Below the pieces are notes generated by a model. It did not search any database. It saw only the letters and a program-made list of their open reading frames with translations, and was not told the DNA's origin. This document shows, piece by piece, positions 1 through 7,607 of a stretch of 8,021 nt of DNA (position 1 is its first letter; each line of letters begins with the position of its first letter). This DNA comes from an uncultured Angelakisella sp. (GTDB lineage Bacteria > Bacillota > Clostridia > Oscillospirales > Ruminococcaceae), in the NCBI GenBank assembly GCA_937914895.1, contig CALGIL010000382.1, positions 1 through 8,021 of the forward strand, written 5' to 3'. The translations under genes were made by a program, and so were the position numbers.

Positions 1-8
1 GGATTTTA

Positions 9-17
9 TGGTATACT
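9..17 (+). promoter_or_regulatory. Extended -10 promoter element (-35 outside window)
   Basis: TATACT at 12-17 is preceded by TG at 9-10, giving the extended -10 form TGnTATACT. The ten bases 8-17 are identical to the -10 region of the miaB promoter at 7546-7555. A -35 box at normal spacing would lie left of the window and cannot be checked. Transcription would start near 24 and give a leader of roughly 200 nt before radC. That this promoter serves radC is inferred from the absence of another gene between them. Confidence 0.55.
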
Positions 18-49
18 GAACAGATACAAAATCTGTCGAAGCAATGGGG

Positions 50-95
50 CCGAGTGGACGGTTTTACCCTGCATAAGCGGATGCCCTCATAAGGG
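50..95. repeat. Imperfect direct repeat, copy 1
   Basis: This segment begins CCGAG and ends CTCATAAGGG. It matches 125-166 in the same orientation: after a 4-nt insertion (TGGA) following CCGAG, 29 of the remaining 37 positions are identical by hand alignment. The shared cores are CGGTT.TACCCTG and GCCCTCATAAG. Its 3' end forms the left arm of the hairpin at 81-114. No coding function is apparent. It may belong to a dispersed intergenic repeat family or a structured leader; the window alone cannot decide. Confidence 0.6.
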
Positions 96-114
96 CAAAC
101 CCTTATGAAGGTAT
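81..114 (+). other. Strong hairpin in the radC upstream region
   Basis: Bases 87-95 pair perfectly with 100-108 (9 bp) around a CAAA loop at 96-99. After one C/A mismatch (86/109) a further 5 bp pair (81-85 with 110-114, one G-T wobble). A pyrimidine-rich tract with several T runs follows at 114-126. On the plus strand this could act as an imperfect intrinsic terminator or attenuator of the transcript started near 24. It could equally be the palindromic core of a repeat element. A shorter alternative stem, 83-86 with 93-96, is mutually exclusive with the long one. Confidence 0.55.
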
Positions 115-124
115 TTCTTCTTTT

Positions 125-166
125 CCGAGCGGTTCTACCCTGTACAGACGGCAGCCCTCATAAGAG
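125..166. repeat. Imperfect direct repeat, copy 2
   Basis: This is the second copy of the unit at 50-95, starting CCGAG and ending CTCATAAGAG, without the 4-nt insertion and without the strong palindromic extension. The copies are 75 nt apart start to start. On the minus strand the two copies translate in equivalent frames to related peptides (SYEGCRLYRVEP and PYEGIRLCRVKP), but no start codon or ribosome site supports translation. I treat this as a by-product of the nucleotide repeat. Confidence 0.6.
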
Positions 167-231
167 TATAGCACAGCGGAGCACGGGTTCCTAGAACTTT
201 TGACGGAATAAACGGGGAAGGGGGCCGGAGA

Positions 232-945
232 ATGCCGGACCACGACCACCAGGGCCATCGGGCACGCCTTAAAAAACGCTTTCAGGCCGAGGGGCTGGAC
301 CATTTTGAACTGCACAACGTGGTGGAGCTGCTGCTGTTTTATGGGATGCCCCAGCGGGATACCAACCAGCTGGCCCACACCCTGGTCAGGGAGTTCGGCT
401 CTTTGGCCGCCATTCTGGACGCCACGCCCCAGCAGCTTATGGCCGTCAAGGGGGTGGGGGAGAACACCGCCACCCTCCTCAGCCTCATCCCCCAGGTCTG
501 CCGCCGGTACTACCTGGAAAAAGCCCAGGTGCCCCTGCCCAGGGAGGATTACGTGGAGGCTCTGGGCCGCCGTCTGGTGGCGGCCAGCATCGGCCGCAGG
601 GTGGAGACCGCCTTTTTGTTCTGTTTTGACAACCGGATGAAGGAGCTGTACTTTGGCATCATCGGAGAGGGCACCTCCGACACCGTCCACATGACGACCC
701 GCAAAATTGCCGAAATCGTTATCAAAACCGAGGCCTCCTGCATTGTGCTGGGCCATAACCACCCCACGGGCTTTGCCCTGCCCTCCGCCGCCGACCGCCA
801 AAACACGCTGGAACTGCGGCGGCTGCTGGCACCCCTGTCCATCCGCCTGCTGGACCACCTTGTGGCCGCGGGGGACGACTTTGTGTCCATGGCCCAGTCG
901 GGGTATCTGTCCCCGGATTTTCTGCCGGGCGGGGAGGGGGAATAG
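232..945 (+). CDS. radC: RadC family JAMM/MPN domain protein
   Basis: This is a 237-residue protein of the RadC (UPF0758) family, full length for the family. The N-terminal part (about 8-95) carries the conserved GHRARLKKRF opening and a helix-hairpin-helix segment, VKGVGENTATLL, at 72-83. The C-terminal MPN/JAB domain (about 105-228) has an intact JAMM zinc motif: H175-x-H177, S185 and D188 in HNHPTGFALPSAAD, with E125 as the probable upstream glutamate. The start is ATG 232, with an AAGGGGG ribosome site at 218-224. The family is named for DNA repair, but the E. coli radC102 phenotype was later traced to recG, so the biochemical role is uncertain; RadC-like proteins often occur on mobile elements. 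Here the gene sits upstream of uvrBA but is separated from it by a terminator and promoter. Nothing in the reading frame looks broken. Confidence 0.95.
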   Translation: MPDHDHQGHRARLKKRFQAEGLDHFELHNVVELLLFYGMPQRDTNQLAHTLVREFGSLAAILDATPQQLMAVKGVGENTATLLSLIPQVCRRYYLEKAQVPLPREDYVEALGRRLVAASIGRRVETAFLFCFDNRMKELYFGIIGEGTSDTVHMTTRKIAEIVIKTEASCIVLGHNHPTGFALPSAADRQNTLELRRLLAPLSIRLLDHLVAAGDDFVSMAQSGYLSPDFLPGGEGE

Positions 946-986
946 CCCCCTAATCCCCGGCATGGACCTGCCCAAAAGGGGACAGT

Positions 987-1013
987 AGAAGGAGGAATGG
1001 GGCCTCCTTTTTC
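987..1013 (+). terminator. Probable intrinsic terminator after radC
   Basis: AAGGAGG (989-995) pairs with CCTCCTT (1003-1009) around a 7-nt loop; a G-T wobble and an A-T pair extend the stem to 987-1011. Five consecutive T residues lie at 1008-1012. The stem is short and the loop large, so termination may be partial. Its position 42 nt after the radC stop and before the uvrB promoter fits a transcript end. Confidence 0.65.
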
Positions 1014-1029
1014 TGACAAACAGAAAAAA

Positions 1030-1043
1030 CGAAAATATGTTTG
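1030..1043 (+). promoter_or_regulatory. Candidate LexA (SOS) operator of uvrBA
   Basis: CGAAAATATGTTTG matches 12 of 14 positions of the Gram-positive LexA/DinR consensus CGAACRNRYGTTYC. It overlaps the first bases of the proposed uvrB -35 box (1041-1046), so a bound repressor would block RNA polymerase. LexA control of uvrBA is established in Bacillus subtilis. Binding here is inferred, because lexA itself is not in the window. Confidence 0.65.
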
Positions 1044-1069
1044 CGCTTCGTCCCCGGATGAAGTATAAT
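1041..1069 (+). promoter_or_regulatory. uvrB-uvrA promoter
   Basis: A perfect TATAAT lies at 1064-1069, with TTGCGC at 1041-1046 and a 17-nt spacer. The -35 matches consensus in only three positions and there is no TGn extension, unlike the other three promoters seen here. The expected start is near 1076, giving a leader of about 53 nt. Confidence 0.72.
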
Positions 1070-1083
1070 GAAGCAGACGCAAA

Positions 1084-1097
1084 AGAACATATGAACG
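1084..1097 (+). promoter_or_regulatory. Weak second LexA-like box in uvrB leader
   Basis: AGAACATATGAACG keeps the left half-site GAACATATG exactly, but the right half is AAC instead of GTTY (about 10 of 14 consensus positions). It lies just downstream of the expected transcription start. Its centre is 54 bp, about five helical turns, from the centre of the box at 1030-1043. It could assist cooperative repression, or be chance. Confidence 0.3.
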
Positions 1098-1128
1098 TGC
1101 AAACCGCAAATACTGACTGGAGGACCAG

Positions 1129-3096
1129 ATGGAGGACCGTTTTAAGCTTGTTTCACCCTTTCAGCCCACCGGCGACCAGCCGGAGGCCATAGACGCCCTG
1201 GTGCAAAGCATCCGGGACGGCAACCGGGAGCAGACCCTGAAGGGGGTCACCGGCTCGGGCAAGACCTTCACCATGGCCAACATCATCCAGCGGGTAAACC
1301 GCCCCACCCTGATTCTGGCCCACAACAAAACCCTGGCGGCCCAGCTGTGCAGCGAATTTAAGGAGTTCTTTCCCGAAAACGCGGTGGAGTACTTTGTGTC
1401 CTATTACGACTACTACCAGCCGGAGGCCTACATTGCCGCCACGGATACCTATATTGAAAAGGACAGCTCCATCAACGACGAAATCGAAAAGCTGCGCCAT
1501 TCGGCCACCTCGTCTTTGTCCGAACGCCGGGACGTCATCATTGTGGCCAGCATCTCCTGCATCTACACCCTGGGCGACCCCATCGACTACCGCAACATGG
1601 TCATCTCCCTGCGCAAGGGGCAGCAGCGGGAACGGGACGCCTTTATCAAAAAGCTGGTGGAGATCCAGTACGAGCGCAACGATATGAACTTTACCCGAAA
1701 CAAATTCCGGGTCCGGGGGGATTCGGTGGAGGTGTTTCCCGCCTATTCGGGAGACACCGCTTTGCGGGTGGAGTTTTTTGGCGACGAAATCGACCGCCTC
1801 AGCGAGATTAACACCGTCACCGGGGAGATTAAAAACGTGGTCAGCCACGTGGCTATTTATCCCGCCTCCCACTACATCGTCCCCCGGGAGCGCATTTTGA
1901 CGGCGGTGGACGAGATTCGCCGGGAATGCGACCAGCGGGTCAAATTCTTCCGGGAGCAGGGCAAGCTTATCGAGGCCCAGCGCATTGCCGAGCGGGTGAA
2001 CTACGACATGGAGATGCTGCTGGAAATCGGCTTTTGCTCCGGCATCGAAAACTACTCCCGGGTGCTGGCGGGGCGCCCCGCGGGCAGCACACCCTACACC
2101 CTGCTGGACTACTTCCCCAAGGACTTCCTCTTTTTCATCGACGAATCCCACGTCACCCTGCCCCAGGCCCGGGGGATGTACGGGGGGGACCGCTCCCGAA
2201 AGCTGAACCTGGTGGATTACGGCTTTCGGCTGCCCTCGGCTTTGGACAACCGGCCCCTGAGCTTTGATGAGTTTACGAAGAAGATTAACCAGGTGGTATA
2301 TGTCTCCGCCACCCCCGGCGAGTACGAGCGCACCCGCAGCGCCGCTGTGGTGGAGCAGGTCATCCGCCCCACGGGCCTGTTGGACCCCGAGGTGGAGGTC
2401 CGCCCGGTGGAGGGGCAGATCGACGACCTTATCGGGGAGATCCACCAGCGCACCGACAAAAAGGAGCGGGTGCTGGTAACCACCCTGACCAAAAAGATGG
2501 CCGAGGACCTGACGGACTACCTGGACAAGGTGGGCATTCAGGTGCGGTATATGCACCACGACGTGGATACCATCGAGCGCATGGAGCTGCTGCGGGATTT
2601 GCGCAAGGGGGACTATGACGTGCTGGTGGGCATCAACCTCCTGCGGGAGGGGCTGGACATTCCCGAGGTGTCCCTGGTGGCCATTCTGGACGCCGACAAG
2701 GAGGGCTTTCTGCGCAGCGAGACCAGCCTTGTCCAGACCATCGGCCGGGCCGCCCGCAACGACCACGGCAAGGTCATTATGTACGCCGACTCGGTCACCG
2801 ACTCCATGGAGCGGGCCATCAGCGAGACCTACCGCCGCCGGGACATCCAGCAGCAGTATAACCGGGAGCACGGCATTACCCCCACCACCATTCAAAAGAG
2901 CATCCGGGAGATTTTGGAGATCTCCACCGGGGAATCCATTGACAAAAAGACCGGCAAGCGGATGACCAAAGCGGAGCGGGAGGCCCTGATCCACAAGCTG
3001 AACGCCGAAATGCGCAACGCCGCCAAGCTGCTGGAGTTTGAGCACGCCGCCTACCTGCGGGATAAAATTGCCAAGCTGCGGGGAGAAAAGGAATAA
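1129..3096 (+). CDS. uvrB: Excinuclease ABC subunit UvrB
   Basis: This is the damage-verifying helicase-like subunit of nucleotide excision repair: it is loaded on DNA by UvrA and then recruits the nuclease UvrC. The 655-residue length is normal for the family. Visible motifs are Walker A GVTGSGKT at 39-46, the tyrosine-rich beta-hairpin that clamps one DNA strand at about 91-117 ([11 protein letters not shown]), the DEAD-like Walker B DESH at 338-341, helicase motif [11 protein letters not shown] at 536-544, and a C-terminal UVR motif at about 619-653 that contacts UvrC and UvrA. The start is ATG 1129, with GGAGG at 1119-1123 five bases upstream. It is first in an operon with uvrA, behind a promoter with a LexA-like box, so DNA-damage induction is likely. 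All key residues are present. uvrC is not in the window. Confidence 0.99.
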   Translation: MEDRFKLVSPFQPTGDQPEAIDALVQSIRDGNREQTLKGVTGSGKTFTMANIIQRVNRPTLILAHNKTLAAQLCSEFKEFFPENAVEYFVSYYDYYQPEAYIAATDTYIEKDSSINDEIEKLRHSATSSLSERRDVIIVASISCIYTLGDPIDYRNMVISLRKGQQRERDAFIKKLVEIQYERNDMNFTRNKFRVRGDSVEVFPAYSGDTALRVEFFGDEIDRLSEINTVTGEIKNVVSHVAIYPASHYIVPRERILTAVDEIRRECDQRVKFFREQGKLIEAQRIAERVNYDMEMLLEIGFCSGIENYSRVLAGRPAGSTPYTLLDYFPKDFLFFIDESHVTLPQARGMYGGDRSRKLNLVDYGFRLPSALDNRPLSFDEFTKKINQVVYVSATPGEYERTRSAAVVEQVIRPTGLLDPEVEVRPVEGQIDDLIGEIHQRTDKKERVLVTTLTKKMAEDLTDYLDKVGIQVRYMHHDVDTIERMELLRDLRKGDYDVLVGINLLREGLDIPEVSLVAILDADKEGFLRSETSLVQTIGRAARNDHGKVIMYADSVTDSMERAISETYRRRDIQQQYNREHGITPTTIQKSIREILEISTGESIDKKTGKRMTKAEREALIHKLNAEMRNAAKLLEFEHAAYLRDKIAKLRGEKE

Positions 3097-3113
3097 ACGG
3101 AGGAACAACTGCG

Positions 3114-5939
3114 TTGGGAAATAATCAGATCATCATCAAGGGCGCCCGGGAGAACAACCTGAAAAACGTGGACCTGACCCTGCCAAGGGACCAGCTGATT
3201 GTCTTTACCGGGCTGTCCGGGTCGGGCAAGACCTCCCTGGCCTTTGACACCATTTACGCCGACGGACAGCGGCGGTATGTGGAAAGCCTGTCCTCCTACG
3301 CCCGGCAGTTTTTGGGGCAGATGGACAAGCCGGATGTGGATTCCATCGAGGGACTGTCCCCGGCCATTTCCATCGACCAAAAGACCACCTCCAAAAACCC
3401 CCGGTCCACGGTGGGCACCGTCACCGAGATTTACGACTATCTGCGGCTTTTGTACGCCCGGGTGGGCATTCCCCACTGCCCGGTCTGCGGCCGGGAGATC
3501 AGCCAGCAGTCCATTGACCAGGTGGTGGACAAGGTGATGGAGCTGCCCGAGGGCACCCGCATCCAGCTTCTGGCGCCGGTGGTCCGGGGCCGCAAGGGGG
3601 AGCACCAGCGGGAGTTTGACGCCGCCCGGCGGTCCGGCTATGTCCGGGTGCGGGTGGACGGCATTCTGTACGATCTCAGCGAGACCATCTCCCTGGAAAA
3701 AAACAAAAAGCACACCATCGAGGTGGTGGTGGACCGCCTGGTTATCAAGGAGGAGATCCGCTCCCGGCTGGCCGACGGCCTGGAGCTTGCCTCCGCCCTG
3801 TCCGGCGGCCTGTCGGTGGTGGATGTGGTGGACGGGGAGGAGATGCTCTTTTCCCAAAACTACTCCTGCCCCGACCACGACGTCTCCATTGAGGAGCTGT
3901 CCCCCCGGATGTTTTCCTTTAATAACCCCCTGGGGGCCTGCGAGCGCTGCACAGGCCTTGGGGGCCTGCAGCAGGTGGACCCGGAACTGCTGCTTCAGAA
4001 CAAAAACCTGACCCTGGAGGAGGGCGCCATCCGCGTCGCCGGCTGGAACTACGAGGAGGGCGGCGTCACCCGGATGTACTTCCAGGGCCTCAGCAAGGCC
4101 TACGACATCCCCCTTAACGTGCCCATCAAAGACATCCCCCGGGAAAAGCTGGACATCCTTCTGTATGGCACCAAGGGGGAAAAGTTTGCTATGCGCCGGG
4201 AGCACGGGGGTGTTTCCGGCACCTACTACTCCGACTTCGAGGGCATTGTCAACAACCTGGAGCGCCGCTATAAGGAGACAAACAGCGAGTACGCCCGCTG
4301 GGAAATCTCCAATTACATGACCTTTGTGGAATGCCCCGACTGCCACGGGGACAGACTGAAAAAAATCGTGCTGGCCGTGACGGTGGGGGGGCTCAATATT
4401 GCCCAGTTCTGCCGCCTGTCCATCAGCAGGGCCTACGAATTTATGGAAAACCTGAAGCTGACCCACCAGGAGGAGCTCATTGCGGGGCAGATCATCAAGG
4501 AGATTAAGGAGCGCCTGGGCTTTCTGGTCAACGTGGGGCTCAACTACCTCACCCTGGCCCGGTCGTCGGGGACGCTGTCCGGCGGCGAAAGCCAGCGCAT
4601 CCGCCTGGCCACCCAAATCGGCTCCTCCCTGATGGGGGTGCTGTACATTTTGGACGAGCCCAGCATCGGCCTGCACCAGCGGGACAACGACCGGCTGATT
4701 GCCACCCTGAAGCGCCTGCGGGACCTGGGCAACACCGTCATCGTGGTGGAGCACGACGACGACACCATGATGCAGGCCGATTTTATTGTGGATGTGGGTC
4801 CGGGCGCCGGCATCCACGGGGGCAAAATCGTCTACGCGGGGCCGGTAAAGGGCATTCTGACCAGCAGGGATTCCATCACCGGCAAATACCTCAGCGGCCG
4901 GCTGCGGGTGCCTTTGCCGGACCTGCGCCGAAAGGGCAGCGGCCGGTTCCTCACCGTCCGGGGCGCCCAGGAAAACAACCTGAAAAACATCACCGTCAAA
5001 TTCCCCTTAGGGACCTTTATTGCCGTCACCGGGGTGTCCGGGTCGGGCAAAAGCAGCCTTGTCAACGAGATTTTATATAAGGGCCTTCACGCCCAGCTCA
5101 GTGGCTCCCGGGAGAAGGCGGGCAGGCACACGGCCATTGACGGCATGGAGTACCTGGACAAGGTCATCAACATCGACCAGTCCCCCATCGGGCGCACCCC
5201 CCGGTCCAACCCCGCCACCTACACCGGCACCTTCAACGACATCCGCCAGGTATTCGCCTCCACCAACGACGCAAAAATGCGGGGGTACAAGGTGGGGCGC
5301 TTCTCCTTTAACGTCCGCGGCGGCCGGTGCGAGGCCTGCGAGGGGGACGGCATCATCAAAATTGAGATGCACTTTTTGCCCGACGTCTTTGTCCCCTGCG
5401 AGGTCTGCAAAGGCCGGCGGTACAACCGGGAGACCCTGGAGGTCAAATACAGGGGCAAAAGCATTTACGACGTGCTGGAAATGACGGTGGAGGAGGGCCT
5501 GAGCTTTTTCGAAAACCACCAGTCCATCCGCCGCCGCCTGCAGACCCTGTACGACGTGGGGCTGGGCTACATCAAAATCGGCCAGCCCGCCACCACCCTG
5601 TCCGGCGGCGAGGCCCAGCGGGTCAAGCTTGCCACCGAGCTGAGCAAGCGGAGCACCGGCAAGACGGTGTACATCCTGGACGAGCCCACCACCGGCCTTC
5701 ACGCCGCCGACGTCAGCAAGCTTATCGAGGTGCTGCAGAAGTTTGTGGAGGGCGGCAATACCGTCATTGTCATCGAGCACAACATGGACGTCATCAAAAG
5801 CGCCGACTATATCGTCGATTTGGGCCCCGAGGGCGGGGACCTGGGCGGCGGTCTGGTCTGCTGCGGCACCCCCGAGGAGGTGGCCGCCAGCAGGGATTCC
5901 TACACCGGGCAGTACCTGCGGAAGCATTTGGAAAAATAG
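3114..5939 (+). CDS. uvrA: Excinuclease ABC subunit UvrA
   Basis: This is the DNA damage-recognition ATPase of nucleotide excision repair, which acts as a dimer and delivers UvrB to lesions. It has 941 residues, typical length, with two ABC modules. Module I has Walker A GLSGSGKT (33-40), signature LSGGESQR (488-495) and Walker [10 protein letters not shown] (512-520). Module II has Walker A GVSGSGKS (640-647), signature LSGGEAQR (829-836) and Walker [10 protein letters not shown] (854-862). The C-terminal zinc finger is intact (C739, C742, C762, C765). In the first zinc module the ligands read C252, H255, C276, C279, so His replaces the usual second Cys. Additional CxxC pairs occur at 122-125 and 407-410. 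The start is TTG 3114, chosen because the N-terminus then fits the family ([14 protein letters not shown]) and GGAGG lies at 3099-3103, ten bases upstream. It is 17 nt after uvrB, so it is co-transcribed. No clear terminator follows. Confidence 0.99.
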   Translation: MGNNQIIIKGARENNLKNVDLTLPRDQLIVFTGLSGSGKTSLAFDTIYADGQRRYVESLSSYARQFLGQMDKPDVDSIEGLSPAISIDQKTTSKNPRSTVGTVTEIYDYLRLLYARVGIPHCPVCGREISQQSIDQVVDKVMELPEGTRIQLLAPVVRGRKGEHQREFDAARRSGYVRVRVDGILYDLSETISLEKNKKHTIEVVVDRLVIKEEIRSRLADGLELASALSGGLSVVDVVDGEEMLFSQNYSCPDHDVSIEELSPRMFSFNNPLGACERCTGLGGLQQVDPELLLQNKNLTLEEGAIRVAGWNYEEGGVTRMYFQGLSKAYDIPLNVPIKDIPREKLDILLYGTKGEKFAMRREHGGVSGTYYSDFEGIVNNLERRYKETNSEYARWEISNYMTFVECPDCHGDRLKKIVLAVTVGGLNIAQFCRLSISRAYEFMENLKLTHQEELIAGQIIKEIKERLGFLVNVGLNYLTLARSSGTLSGGESQRIRLATQIGSSLMGVLYILDEPSIGLHQRDNDRLIATLKRLRDLGNTVIVVEHDDDTMMQADFIVDVGPGAGIHGGKIVYAGPVKGILTSRDSITGKYLSGRLRVPLPDLRRKGSGRFLTVRGAQENNLKNITVKFPLGTFIAVTGVSGSGKSSLVNEILYKGLHAQLSGSREKAGRHTAIDGMEYLDKVINIDQSPIGRTPRSNPATYTGTFNDIRQVFASTNDAKMRGYKVGRFSFNVRGGRCEACEGDGIIKIEMHFLPDVFVPCEVCKGRRYNRETLEVKYRGKSIYDVLEMTVEEGLSFFENHQSIRRRLQTLYDVGLGYIKIGQPATTLSGGEAQRVKLATELSKRSTGKTVYILDEPTTGLHAADVSKLIEVLQKFVEGGNTVIVIEHNMDVIKSADYIVDLGPEGGDLGGGLVCCGTPEEVAASRDSYTGQYLRKHLEK

Positions 5940-5951
5940 GAACGTCTCTTC

Positions 5952-5980
5952 TTTACACCGCAAAACCTTTGTGTTATACT
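5952..5980 (+). promoter_or_regulatory. Promoter of rubredoxin-flavodiiron operon
   Basis: TTTACA at 5952-5957 (five of six to TTGACA) is followed by 17 nt and TATACT at 5975-5980. TG at 5972-5973 makes an extended -10. The start is expected near 5987, with a leader of about 54 nt containing a small 5-bp stem (5994-5998 with 6005-6009). I saw no PerR-like or other recognisable redox-regulator site. The promoter begins 12 nt after the uvrA stop, so some read-through from uvrA is also possible. Confidence 0.8.
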
Positions 5981-6040
5981 CAAATCCAAGACCCGTCCGC
6001 GGTGGGACGAATGAATGAATTTGATTTGAAAGGAGACGGC

Positions 6041-6205
6041 ATGATGGCAAAGTATGTGTGCTCTGTGTGCGGCTGGACCTATGACGAGGCGGAGGGCTAT
6101 CCCGAAGGCGGCATTGCCCCCGGTACCAAGTGGGCCGACGTGGACGAGGATTTTGTCTGCCCCATGTGCGGCGTGGACAAGTCCATGTTTGAAGAAGAGG
6201 CCTGA
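6041..6205 (+). CDS. Rubredoxin
   Basis: This small one-electron carrier has a single iron held by four cysteines. The 54-residue product has the classic paired motifs CSVCG (C7, C10) and CPMCG (C40, C43), with the family's aromatic and loop residues between ([20 protein letters not shown]). A Trp at 12 stands where Tyr is more usual after CxxCG. An AAAGGAG site at 6029-6035 supports ATG 6041 (5-nt spacing) or ATG 6044 (8-nt spacing, giving the common MAKYVC start). In-frame starts at 5969 and 6011 would extend it, but 5969 lies before the -10 box and 6011 lacks a good ribosome site. It stands 52 nt ahead of the flavodiiron gene with no terminator between. It is therefore the likely electron donor to that enzyme, a pairing known from Desulfovibrio and Moorella. 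The NAD(P)H:rubredoxin reductase is not in the window. Confidence 0.97.
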   Translation: MMAKYVCSVCGWTYDEAEGYPEGGIAPGTKWADVDEDFVCPMCGVDKSMFEEEA

Positions 6206-6257
6206 GGCAGAAGCCTGACGCAAAAACCGACAATACGCAAAGGGAAGGGGGAGTTGT

Positions 6258-7451
6258 ATGCAGGTCATCCGGCCCGGCATTTATGCCGTGGGCGCGCTGA
6301 ACCCGGGGATGCGGGTGTTTGACATCGTCATGGCTACCGAGTACGGCACGTCTTACAACTCTTATCTGGTGCGGGGGGCCCAAAAGACGGCCCTTGTGGA
6401 TGTCTGCCACAACAGCTTTTTTGAGATGTACCTCCAAAACATCCGCGAGGTCTGTCCCCCGGAGGCAATTGATTACATCATCCTCAACCACAACGAGCCG
6501 GACCACACCGGCGCCCTGGCAAAGCTGCTGGAGCTGGTGGGCCGGGTGACCATTTTTACCTCTCAGGCGGGGGCCCTGTATGTGCGGGGCATCACCAACC
6601 GGGACGACCTGGACATCCGGACGGTCAAGGATGGGGATACCCTGGACCTGGGCGGTAAAACCCTGCGGTTTGTCTCCGCCCCCTTCCTCCACTGGCCCGA
6701 CAGCATTTTTACCTGGCTGCCCGAGGACCGGGTGGTGTTTACCTGCGACTTTTTGGGCGCCCATTACTGCGAGCCCTATCTGCTGGACGTAAACATGGCC
6801 TATCCCGAGAAGTACCAAAAGGCCTTTTTGGGGTACTACACCGCCATTTTCGCCCCTTTTCGGCCCCATGTGCAGGCGGGCCTAAAAAAGCTGGAGGCCC
6901 TTGACTTTGACATGGTGCTGCCCAGCCACGGCCCGGTGCTGACAAAGGGCTGCATGCTGGAGTACGCCATGGACCGCTACCGGGAATGGAGCACCCCAAA
7001 GGTCCGGGAAAAGCGGCTGATTCCGGTGTTTTACACCTCGGCCTACGGCTATACCCGGATGCTGGCCCAGTCCGTGGCGGCGGGCATTCTGTCCCGGGGG
7101 GATGCCGACGCGCCCCTGCTGGACCTTATCGACCACGACATGGGCAGCCTCCACGGCATCCTCAACCAGGCGGACGCCTTTGCCGTGGGGTCGCCCACCA
7201 TCAACCGGGACGCGGTGCCGCCTACCTGGCATCTGCTGGCCGGGGTGGACGCCATCGGCAGCGCCAAGGTGCCCTGCGCGGCCTTCGGCTCCTACGGCTG
7301 GAGCGGCGAGGCCGTGCCCAACATCAACGCCCGGCTTTCATCCCTGCGGATGAAGGTGCTGGGGGAGGGTCTCCGGGTCAATTTTATGCCCACCCGGGAG
7401 GACCTGGACAAGGCGGAGGCCCTGGGCCAAAGCCTTGCCGACAGCCTCTGA
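6258..7451 (+). CDS. fprA: Class A flavodiiron protein (FprA; O2/NO reductase)
   Basis: This soluble enzyme takes electrons from rubredoxin to reduce O2 to water and/or NO to N2O, protecting anaerobes. The 397-residue length is normal for class A (no fused rubredoxin or flavin reductase domain). The N-terminal metallo-beta-lactamase-like domain (about 1-248) has a full set of di-iron ligands: H78-x-E80-x-D82-H83, H145 in FLHWPDS, D164 in CDFLGAHY, and H224 in LPSHGP. The C-terminal flavodoxin-like domain (about 253-397) has the FMN phosphate loop TSAYGYT (260-266), GSPTINRDAVPP (301-312) and FGSYGWSGEA (333-342). The start is ATG 6258, with an AAGGGGGAG ribosome site at 6245-6253. It is second in an operon with rubredoxin and followed by a strong terminator. 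Preference for O2 or NO cannot be read from the sequence. Confidence 0.97.
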   Translation: MQVIRPGIYAVGALNPGMRVFDIVMATEYGTSYNSYLVRGAQKTALVDVCHNSFFEMYLQNIREVCPPEAIDYIILNHNEPDHTGALAKLLELVGRVTIFTSQAGALYVRGITNRDDLDIRTVKDGDTLDLGGKTLRFVSAPFLHWPDSIFTWLPEDRVVFTCDFLGAHYCEPYLLDVNMAYPEKYQKAFLGYYTAIFAPFRPHVQAGLKKLEALDFDMVLPSHGPVLTKGCMLEYAMDRYREWSTPKVREKRLIPVFYTSAYGYTRMLAQSVAAGILSRGDADAPLLDLIDHDMGSLHGILNQADAFAVGSPTINRDAVPPTWHLLAGVDAIGSAKVPCAAFGSYGWSGEAVPNINARLSSLRMKVLGEGLRVNFMPTREDLDKAEALGQSLADSL

Positions 7452-7461
7452 AAGGGTTCCC

Positions 7462-7491
7462 GCCGGTCTGGTCCGCCAGGCCGGCTTTTCT
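7462..7491 (+). terminator. Strong intrinsic terminator after fprA
   Basis: Bases 7462-7471 pair with 7476-7485 over 10 bp (one G-T wobble), nearly all G-C, around a TCCG loop that fits the stable UNCG class. TTTTCT follows at 7486-7491. It lies 10 nt after the fprA stop and closes the rubredoxin-fprA operon. Confidence 0.92.
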
Positions 7492-7526
7492 ATAATGGGC
7501 ACCCCCTTGGGAAGGGCAGGACCCCG

Positions 7527-7555
7527 TTGAAAACAGAGCGGAAAAATGGTATACT
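7527..7555 (+). promoter_or_regulatory. miaB promoter
   Basis: TTGAAA at 7527-7532, a 17-nt spacer, and TATACT at 7550-7555 with TG at 7547-7548 give a near-consensus extended -10 promoter. Transcription should start near 7562, leaving a leader of about 46 nt before the TTG start. The terminator at 7462-7491 insulates it from fprA. Confidence 0.85.
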
Positions 7556-7607
7556 AATTTTGTTGCGGACCACCCAGAATGGATACCCCCAGAGCGGAGG
7601 GAAAGCT

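Noticed and set aside
84..112. GGGCAAACC resembling part of the c-di-GMP-I (GEMM) riboswitch
   Set aside because: The other conserved GEMM segments, such as GACGCAAAGC, are missing, and the bases are fully used in a simple perfect hairpin.
45..140. tRNA-like look of GGCCGAGTGGACGG (resembling a Ser/Leu D-arm) followed by a CATAA loop and GGTTCTA
   Set aside because: No acceptor stem, no 7-nt anticodon loop with a proper stem, and no T-arm stem can be formed around these pieces.
200..205. TTGACG as a possible -35 box for radC
   Set aside because: The bases 16-18 nt downstream are G-rich ribosome-site sequence with no -10-like hexamer.
103..975. Minus-strand open frame opposite radC, running into the repeat region
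   Set aside because: The radC reading frame with an intact JAMM motif is clearly the real gene. The C-terminal peptide of the antisense frame is only the translated repeat.
997..1068. Short ATG frame starting inside the radC terminator
   Set aside because: It has about 23 codons, the GGAGG is only one base from the ATG, and it overlaps both the terminator and the uvrB promoter. No sign of coding.
1153..3108. Long minus-strand open frame opposite uvrB (651 codons)
   Set aside because: It is a mirror of a strongly GC-biased gene: low-complexity Gly/Val/Gln/His-rich translation, no family motif, and the plus strand encodes a complete UvrB.
3051..4817. Long minus-strand open frame opposite uvrA (588 codons)
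   Set aside because: It has the same shadow composition, overlaps the end of uvrB as well as uvrA, and has no recognisable domain or ribosome site.
5073..6869. Minus-strand open frame of 598 codons crossing the uvrA-rubredoxin gap
   Set aside because: It runs antisense to three real genes and through a promoter. Its composition changes abruptly in the gap, as expected for a chance frame.
7491..7496. TATAAT just after the fprA terminator as a possible second miaB promoter
   Set aside because: There is no acceptable -35 at 16-18 nt upstream, where the sequence is the terminator stem. The promoter at 7527-7555 is much better.
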